Assembly (NCBI GenBank): GCA_014859105.1
Contig: JACUUX010000016.1
Coordinates: 1-53,007 of the forward strand
Direction: 5' to 3'
From: Nitrospirota bacterium
Lineage (GTDB): Bacteria > Nitrospirota > Thermodesulfovibrionia > Thermodesulfovibrionales > SM23-35
DNA length: 53,007 bases
Position 1 is the first letter of the stretch. Every line of letters begins with the position of its first letter. The notes under the pieces are model-generated. The model saw only the letters and a program-made list of their open reading frames with translations, was not told where the DNA came from and made no database searches. This document shows positions 48,821 to 53,007 of the stretch, in pieces. Made by a program: the position numbers and the translations under genes.

Positions 48821-49060
48821 ATGGAAGAACTGACCAAAGCGCAAATAGCAATAGTGATGGAAATAGAAAAATTAATAGTTGAATTACGTGGCGGAACTGA
48901 ACAACAGATTTGGAAGATGACATTTGAAAAAATCCTAAAATTAGTGGATGAATTTGAGCTCACAAAACACAAGGAAACAATAGAATCCATATACGACAAA
49001 TTTATGAAAGAAGGTCTTTACGAATATGCTGGAAGGTTTGCTGCAAAATGTAACCTCTAA
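48821..49060 (+). CDS. Small helical protein of unknown function
   Basis: The protein has 79 residues from the ATG at 48821 (MEELTKAQIAIVMEIEKLIVE); an in-frame upstream ATG at 48764 adds a non-conserved-looking leader. It is helical and charged, ending DKFMKEGLYEYAGRFAAKCNL. No family recognised. It separates the defence genes from the cytochrome genes and faces away from the former. Confidence 0.5.
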   Translation: MEELTKAQIAIVMEIEKLIVELRGGTEQQIWKMTFEKILKLVDEFELTKHKETIESIYDKFMKEGLYEYAGRFAAKCNL

Positions 49061-49244
49061 GACAAAAAGAAATGTCAAAACTCCCAGGAAATGCCCTAAA
49101 TAACCGTAACCAGATATCCTACTTCTAACGTTCACTCAAAAGTGACCTCTTACTTCCTGTAAGTCAACGCGTGTGATATACTTAACAAAACAACAGATTT
49201 CATTTCGAATTTATCAAAATTACAATTAAGATCAGGAGGGATAA

Positions 49245-49514
49245 ATGATTTTTAAGAAAATGATTTCTGTCTTCATTATTATTTGTTTTATTACGCTATT
49301 TTTTTGTGATCTGACTACTGCTGGGGGCTGGGATCAATGCAAGGGCTGTCACAATGGCAATTTAGCTCCAGATGCAAAAGAATTGAGTAATAAGTATGAC
49401 ACGGCAGACAAATTTGTTGCGGCAGCCAAAAGATCAGAAAACTCCTTAATGGCAAGTATTAAGAGAAATGAAAAGCTTTTGAGAGAAGCCGCAAAAGATA
49501 TCGGCTTGAAATAA
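49245..49514 (+). CDS. Small exported mono-haem c-type cytochrome
   Basis: An 89-residue protein with a Sec signal peptide (MIFKKMISVFIIICFITLFFCDLTTAGG) and one haem-attachment motif CKGCH at about 36-40. A helical tail follows (AKELSNKYDTADKFVAAAKRSENSLMASIKRNEKLLREAAKD). No distal methionine is obvious. It acts in the periplasm as an electron carrier or sensor. AGGAGG lies six bases before the ATG. It is 23 bp upstream of the porin-cytochrome gene, so the two form an operon and probably act in one electron path. Confidence 0.85.
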   Translation: MIFKKMISVFIIICFITLFFCDLTTAGGWDQCKGCHNGNLAPDAKELSNKYDTADKFVAAAKRSENSLMASIKRNEKLLREAAKDIGLK

Positions 49515-49537
49515 AATTATTAAAAAGGAGGTAGATT

Positions 49538-50695
49538 ATGAGACGCCTTAGCACACTAACAATATTAATAGCTGCCTTGGCATTTCTATGTGTATCTTTA
49601 CTTCCGGACAACTCAAATGCAATCCCGTCCTTTGCAAGAAAGTACCAAATGAATTGCAGTAATTGTCATTTGGCATGGCCTCAGTTAAATCAGATGGGGA
49701 GGACGTTCAAGGAAAATGGTTATAAGTTCCCTGGCGATGCAAAAACCGAGGTAATTTCTGATTTCCTGCAATGGGATAAACATATCCCCCTTACAGCGGT
49801 TATCGTATCCCGACCGTATGATGAGAAAAAGAGCGATGTCAGAAAAGTGAGAGCATTACATGAAGTAGAGTTAATGGTAGCGGGGTTATTGTATAAGAAT
49901 GTATCAGGATTCCTTGAGATAGAGGCTGAGGACGAAGAGGATTTTGAGCCTGAGATTAGCACTGGTGTCTTGGGCTACCATCCGATGAAAGCATTGAACA
50001 TCCAATTGTCTTATTCACCGGTCTTGTGGGCAGATCCCTATGATACGTTTTCAGACAAAAGAAAATTGACGAGGGGGGGCTATTCCGTTATTGACAATCC
50101 ATTTGGCGGCGCTGATAACGAAGGAACACTCGCCAATTCTCGACAGACAATTGCATTATACGGAAGGTCATTCGAAAAATTATTCTACAGTGTTGGCTTC
50201 AGTGGCCTTGCAGATGATGCTGAAGGGAAAAATGCGAATAATTTTCATGGTCGGCTTGCAGTGGATATAATCCCTGAAGTAACCATAGGAGCATTTGGTA
50301 TCACCGGTAAATGGGATCAAGACGATATAGATAGGGATTTTAGCCGGTACGGATTCGACCTGCAAGTGGATTATTCTAATGTTAGATTAACTGGTGCTTA
50401 TCTCCATGCAAAGGATGATCGGGATATAGCAGGGAATGAAGATAATGATGCATGGTACGCCCAAGCATTTTATGTATGGAAAAAAGACGTTCGTCCTTTA
50501 TTGGTTCCGCTTGTTCGATTTGACAGTTATGAAAAAAGTGACGGAAAAGATGAATATAAAGAATTGACTTTGAATTTGGGATATTATTTCACGGAGAATA
50601 TAAAAGGGTTTGTTGAATACTGGACGCAAACTGATAAGCCAGATGATGTTATGCGAGACAATAGGATTACCCTCCAGGTTGTTGCTACTTTCTAA
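49538..50695 (+). CDS. Outer-membrane barrel with an N-terminal haem motif
   Basis: A 385-residue exported protein with a signal peptide (1-29). Next comes IPSFARKYQMNCSNCHLAWPQLNQMGRTFKENGYKFPG, with haem motif CSNCH at about 41-45. Some 320 residues of alternating beta strands end in ITLQVVATF, an outer-membrane barrel signature. The family (a cytochrome c domain on a porin-like barrel) occurs in metal-reducing and sulphur-cycling bacteria and suggests electron passage at the outer membrane. AAGGAGG lies seven bases before the ATG. Confidence 0.85.
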   Translation: MRRLSTLTILIAALAFLCVSLLPDNSNAIPSFARKYQMNCSNCHLAWPQLNQMGRTFKENGYKFPGDAKTEVISDFLQWDKHIPLTAVIVSRPYDEKKSDVRKVRALHEVELMVAGLLYKNVSGFLEIEAEDEEDFEPEISTGVLGYHPMKALNIQLSYSPVLWADPYDTFSDKRKLTRGGYSVIDNPFGGADNEGTLANSRQTIALYGRSFEKLFYSVGFSGLADDAEGKNANNFHGRLAVDIIPEVTIGAFGITGKWDQDDIDRDFSRYGFDLQVDYSNVRLTGAYLHAKDDRDIAGNEDNDAWYAQAFYVWKKDVRPLLVPLVRFDSYEKSDGKDEYKELTLNLGYYFTENIKGFVEYWTQTDKPDDVMRDNRITLQVVATF

Positions 50696-50711
50696 ATTAT
50701 TGTACTAAATC

Positions 50712-50741
50712 AAAAGGGCGAGATAATTATCTTGCCCTTTT
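50712..50741 (+). terminator. Intrinsic terminator after the porin-cytochrome gene
   Basis: AAAAGGGCGAGATAA and TTATCTTGCCCTTTT form a stem with one G-U pair, followed by TT. It has the A-run/T-run symmetry of a bidirectional terminator, 16 bp after the stop codon. Confidence 0.7.
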
Positions 50742-50762
50742 TGAAGAAAAGAGAAAGGTTAT

Positions 50763-50996
50763 ATGCATTGGGATTACGGCTGGGGGATGGGATTTGGATT
50801 CGGATGGATTGCGATGATTATCTTCTGGGCCTTGCTGATTTTAGGAATCGTTTATCTTGTCAAAATGATTGCAGTAAGTTCAAAAAAGGAAGATAAGCAA
50901 GATACTGCCATTGATATTCTTAAAATGAGATATGCCAAAGGAGAAATCAGCAAAGAAGAGTTTGGGAAAATTAAGGATGATTTAACGAGAACCTAA
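50763..50996 (+). CDS. SHOCT-domain small membrane protein
   Basis: A 77-residue protein. Gly/Trp-rich start (MHWDYGWGMGFGFGW), one transmembrane helix (IAMIIFWALLILGIVYLVKMI), then a SHOCT domain, IDILKMRYAKGEISKEEFGKIKDDL. Such proteins are common next to cytochrome and metal-related genes; their role is unknown, probably oligomerisation at the inner membrane. AAAGG lies before the ATG. Confidence 0.85.
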   Translation: MHWDYGWGMGFGFGWIAMIIFWALLILGIVYLVKMIAVSSKKEDKQDTAIDILKMRYAKGEISKEEFGKIKDDLTRT

Positions 50997-51633
50997 TTCT
51001 GGCAAAAAATCCTTAGTATGCTTCCCACCTAATGAGCAGCGTCCGCATTGCGACTTTGATAAAGAAATTGATAAAACTTTTTGATCCCTTAAAACGTTTG
51101 TTCGTAGGTGTTGTCAACAACCAAGATTATTGATTCATTTACGAGATGTTTCTCTGAGAAATATTGATCTTCACATTTCTGTGAGAAATAAGCGGACCAT
51201 TCGAGGAGAGCCCATCCCCAAGGTTTTTTTAATAATGTCCAGAGATGAAACAAACAATAGGGGGGTAGAGGTGGTAATCGGGGGATTTTGGATTTTTTTA
51301 CTCTTGGCACTATAAGGGTGAGGATACGAGGCAAGCTCTGGCTCTCGCTGACTCACTGGATAGCCTGATGCTGGAGGGGGTGAATGGAAAAAAAAATGAA
51401 TTGATGATTAATAGAAGGGTGAAGGGGGGCGAAAGGACGCCCCCCTGATACGTCTTATTGTTACAATCTTCAGTCGTTTCACTGTAACCATTTTGTAACC
51501 ATCAGAGTTCTTTTTAACCCAAAATACCACACTTCCAGCCAACTACCTGAAAACCTATAAACCCTTGACAATTAAGGGTTTGATAAGTAAAATCAGGTAG
51601 TTAGCGGAAGTGACAAAAGAGGCTGTTTTTGGT
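50997..51633. other. Right end of element 2: hairpins and arm-type repeats, no gene
   Basis: No supported gene is present. The region contains a GGGGGGCG/CGCCCCCC hairpin with a 6-nt loop (51424-51445) and GTAACCATTTTGTAACCAT (51484-51502). The latter matches 29719-29737 at 18 of 19 positions and resembles 28075-28100. A large imperfect palindrome (51530-51612) also occurs: about 20-bp arms with an inner perfect AAACCCTT/AAGGGTTT stem. It ends 22 bp before the attachment core. The layout suits integrase or excision-factor binding. Confidence 0.5.
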
Positions 51634-51690
51634 CTCAAAATCCGGTGGGGGCAACTCCGTGCGGGTCCGACTCCCGCCACCGGCACCAGG
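51634..51690 (+). other. Orphan 3' half of tRNA-Leu, right attachment site
   Basis: Fifty-seven bases identical to 27876-27932: the anticodon loop CTCAAAA, the 3' anticodon stem, variable arm, T-arm and acceptor strand, with ACCA and two more bases. This is taken as the original chromosomal 3' half, displaced by element 2. It has no 5' half or promoter and cannot make a tRNA. Confidence 0.9.
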
Positions 51691-51698
51691 AGTTTATT

Positions 51699-51857
51699 AT
51701 GTTTATTAAATTTTCTTTAAAGCAGCTTATGAAACGCACAATTTTAGCTTCAGGCGCTTTTTCGCGTTTAATAATTGGGATAGGTGCTTCCTCATTACTG
51801 CTTCTATCACTGAAAAAACCCTTAAAATCTATTTTTATCAAAAAATCAAAAAAGTAG
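51699..51857 (+). CDS. Very small doubtful protein
   Basis: A 52-codon frame (MFIKFSLKQLMKRTILASGAF...) with one hydrophobic segment (LIIGIGASSLLLLSL) and a lysine-rich end. No clear ribosome-binding site. It lies directly after the original tRNA 3' end. Possibly a membrane peptide, possibly fortuitous; the remaining gap to 51970 shows nothing else. Confidence 0.25.
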   Translation: MFIKFSLKQLMKRTILASGAFSRLIIGIGASSLLLLSLKKPLKSIFIKKSKK

Positions 51858-51970
51858 GACCATTATCCGTTTTTAATATTTAATTCATACAAATTCAGCA
51901 TTTCTACGACAGAATTGTCTCTTAACATTATCTATAATCCTCAATCTTAATTTTTATTTTAAATCATACA

Positions 51971-53007
51971 TTAACTGAACGTTGTTATCTCTCCTAACGC
52001 CCATGCCACGTTTATTCTGACCTCAGGGTTAACATCTCTTAAAGCAGCGATAAGAGGGTCGACTGCACGCTCGTCTCTTATCTTTCCAAGAGCAACCACA
52101 ACATTCTCCCGGACATTGGGATCGTCATCATTCAGCCTGGCAATCAGAGGTTCCACTGCCGGAGATCCTATCTTCCCCAGCGCCCATACCGCACTCTCCC
52201 GTACGCGTGGGTCAGGGTCTTTCAGATTGGCTATCAGAGGCTCTACGGCCCGTGCATCCTTTATCTTACCGAGAGCTTCTACTGCATTCTCCCGGACAAA
52301 AGCGTTCTCATCTTTAAGGGCTGTAATCAAGGGCTCTACGGCCGGAGATCCTATCTTCCCCAGCGCCCATACCGCATTCTCCCGTACGCGTGAGTCGGGG
52401 TCTTTCAGGCTGGCTATCAGAGGCTCTACGGCCGTAGAGCCTATCTTCCCCAGCGCCCATACTGCATTCTCCCGTATGCGTGGGTCAGGGTCTTTCAGAT
52501 TGTCTATCAGAGGCTCTACGGCCGGAGATCCTATCTTCCCCAGCGCCCATACCGCATTCTCTCTCATCCTTGAGTCTTCATCTTTCAGGGCAGATATCAA
52601 GGGCTCTACTGCCCGTGCATCCTTTATCTTCCCGAGAGTCTCTGCCGCCCTGTAACGTACTCGTTGATCTTCTTCATCCGTCAGAGCAAAAATCAAGGGC
52701 TCTACCGCAGGACTACCTATCTCTATTAAAGCCCACACTACATTTTCCTGTACCCTGGTATTTTCGTCCCTCATCGCTCTTATAAGAGGCTCTATTACAC
52801 GGCTATCTTTTATTCCACCTAATGCCCATGCAGCATTCTCCCGCGTGCGGGAATCTCCATGTTTAAGCGCATTGATCAGAGGTTCGACTGCCGGAACTCC
52901 CAGTTCCCTCAATGCCCACACCGCATTCTCCCGCGCGCGGGGATTCTCATCCTTAAGCGCATTGATCAGAGGTTCGACTGCCGGAACTCCCAGTTCCCTC
53001 AATGCCC
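51971..53007 (-). CDS. HEAT-repeat (PBS lyase-like) protein, 5' end outside the window
   Basis: At least 344 residues made of about eleven tandem 31-residue HEAT repeats of the form AVEPLIxALKDEDPxVRENAVWALGKIGS. The last unit ends WALGEITTFS. The frame is still open at the window edge, so the true start is further right. The repeats are nearly identical at the DNA level (93-bp units), which implies recent expansion or homogenisation. Such proteins are scaffolds for protein-protein contact; no enzymatic residues are seen. Confidence 0.9.
   Translation of the reverse strand, partial: ALRELGVPAVEPLINALKDENPRARENAVWALRELGVPAVEPLINALKHGDSRTRENAAWALGGIKDSRVIEPLIRAMRDENTRVQENVVWALIEIGSPAVEPLIFALTDEEDQRVRYRAAETLGKIKDARAVEPLISALKDEDSRMRENAVWALGKIGSPAVEPLIDNLKDPDPRIRENAVWALGKIGSTAVEPLIASLKDPDSRVRENAVWALGKIGSPAVEPLITALKDENAFVRENAVEALGKIKDARAVEPLIANLKDPDPRVRESAVWALGKIGSPAVEPLIARLNDDDPNVRENVVVALGKIRDERAVDPLIAALRDVNPEVRINVAWALGEITTFS

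Larger units (their letters stand above)
27883..51633. mobile_element. Element 2: integrated defence and cytochrome island, about 23.8 kb
   Basis: Bounded by a 57-bp direct repeat of the tRNA-Leu 3' half (27876-27932 and 51634-51690). A complete integrase lies 90 bp from the left boundary. XRE, excisionase and repeat-rich HTH genes follow, then a replication-like protein, a HEPN protein, an MNT/HEPN pair, a five-gene restriction/STAND/TcmP/radical-SAM operon, and finally two c-type cytochrome genes and a SHOCT protein. No relaxase, conjugation or virion genes were seen, so transfer must depend on helper functions. GTAACCNTTTTGTAACCAT sequences occur near both ends (29719 and 51484), consistent with integrase arm sites. 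Confidence 0.75.

Noticed and set aside
49720-49962. Minus-strand frame within the porin-cytochrome gene
   Set aside because: It is the antisense shadow of a gene with signal peptide, haem motif and barrel ending.
28020-51633. Conjugative element interpretation of element 2
   Set aside because: No relaxase, coupling protein, VirB4 or pilus gene could be identified; the DUF6499-like and DUF5659-like proteins alone are not evidence of conjugation.

Overview
The window is a stretch of bacterial chromosome, about 53 kb. It starts just inside the 5' end of a 16S rRNA gene on the minus strand. The organism looks Gram-negative: there are outer-membrane beta-barrels, a CxxCH-bearing porin-like protein and a small exported c-type cytochrome. 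It appears moderately AT-rich and is probably anaerobic. The 16S start, the housekeeping block and the cytochrome set would fit Nitrospirota or a deltaproteobacterial lineage, but 60 nt of 16S is too little to decide and this is only an inference.

Region 1 (1-13262) is chromosomal backbone. It holds the rRNA leader and promoter, an MBL-fold hydrolase, a lone receiver protein facing an XRE regulator, murJ, trpC-trpF, queF, and the conserved rpmH-rnpA-yidD-yidC-mnmE block. Small Cys-rich proteins and a PilZ protein follow. The stretch at 10.4-13.2 kb is decaying: a BNR-type fragment, a broken PD-(D/E)XK nuclease gene, and a two-gene cassette flanked by 19-bp inverted repeats.

Region 2 (13263-51690) is a double insertion in one tRNA-Leu(CAA) gene. 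The original 5' half lies at 13263-13301 behind its own promoter. The original 3' half lies at 51634-51690. A complete tRNA sits between them at 27844-27930. The crossover core CTCAAAA is exactly the anticodon loop. Element 1 (about 14.6 kb) apparently brought a new 5' half with a promoter; element 2 (about 23.8 kb) apparently brought a new 3' half. The working tRNA would then be a hybrid of two mobile elements.

Element 1 resembles a phage satellite. It has an integrase, excisionase-type proteins, a CHC2-Toprim-ATPase primase/helicase next to an iteron-rich putative origin, a divergent ribbon-helix-helix switch, a RelE-type toxin-antitoxin pair, a Mor-like activator and a full-length TP901-type tail tape-measure protein. 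No recognisable terminase, portal, capsid or other tail gene is present.

Element 2 is a genomic island. It has an integrase, an XRE regulator, an excisionase, and two genes peppered with an iteron-like DNA motif. Its cargo is a defence cluster: a HEPN protein, an MNT/HEPN toxin-antitoxin pair, and a five-gene operon with overlapping or abutting genes. In transcription order the operon encodes a PLD-SNF2 helicase, an Eco57I-type methylase, an Mrr-nSTAND NTPase, a TcmP-like protein and an SPL-like radical SAM protein. At its right end are two c-type cytochrome genes, one of them an outer-membrane barrel, and a SHOCT protein. This operon and the tail-gene satellite are the best candidates for undescribed systems.

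Region 3 (51691-53007) is backbone again, ending inside a HEAT-repeat gene whose 5' end is outside the window.
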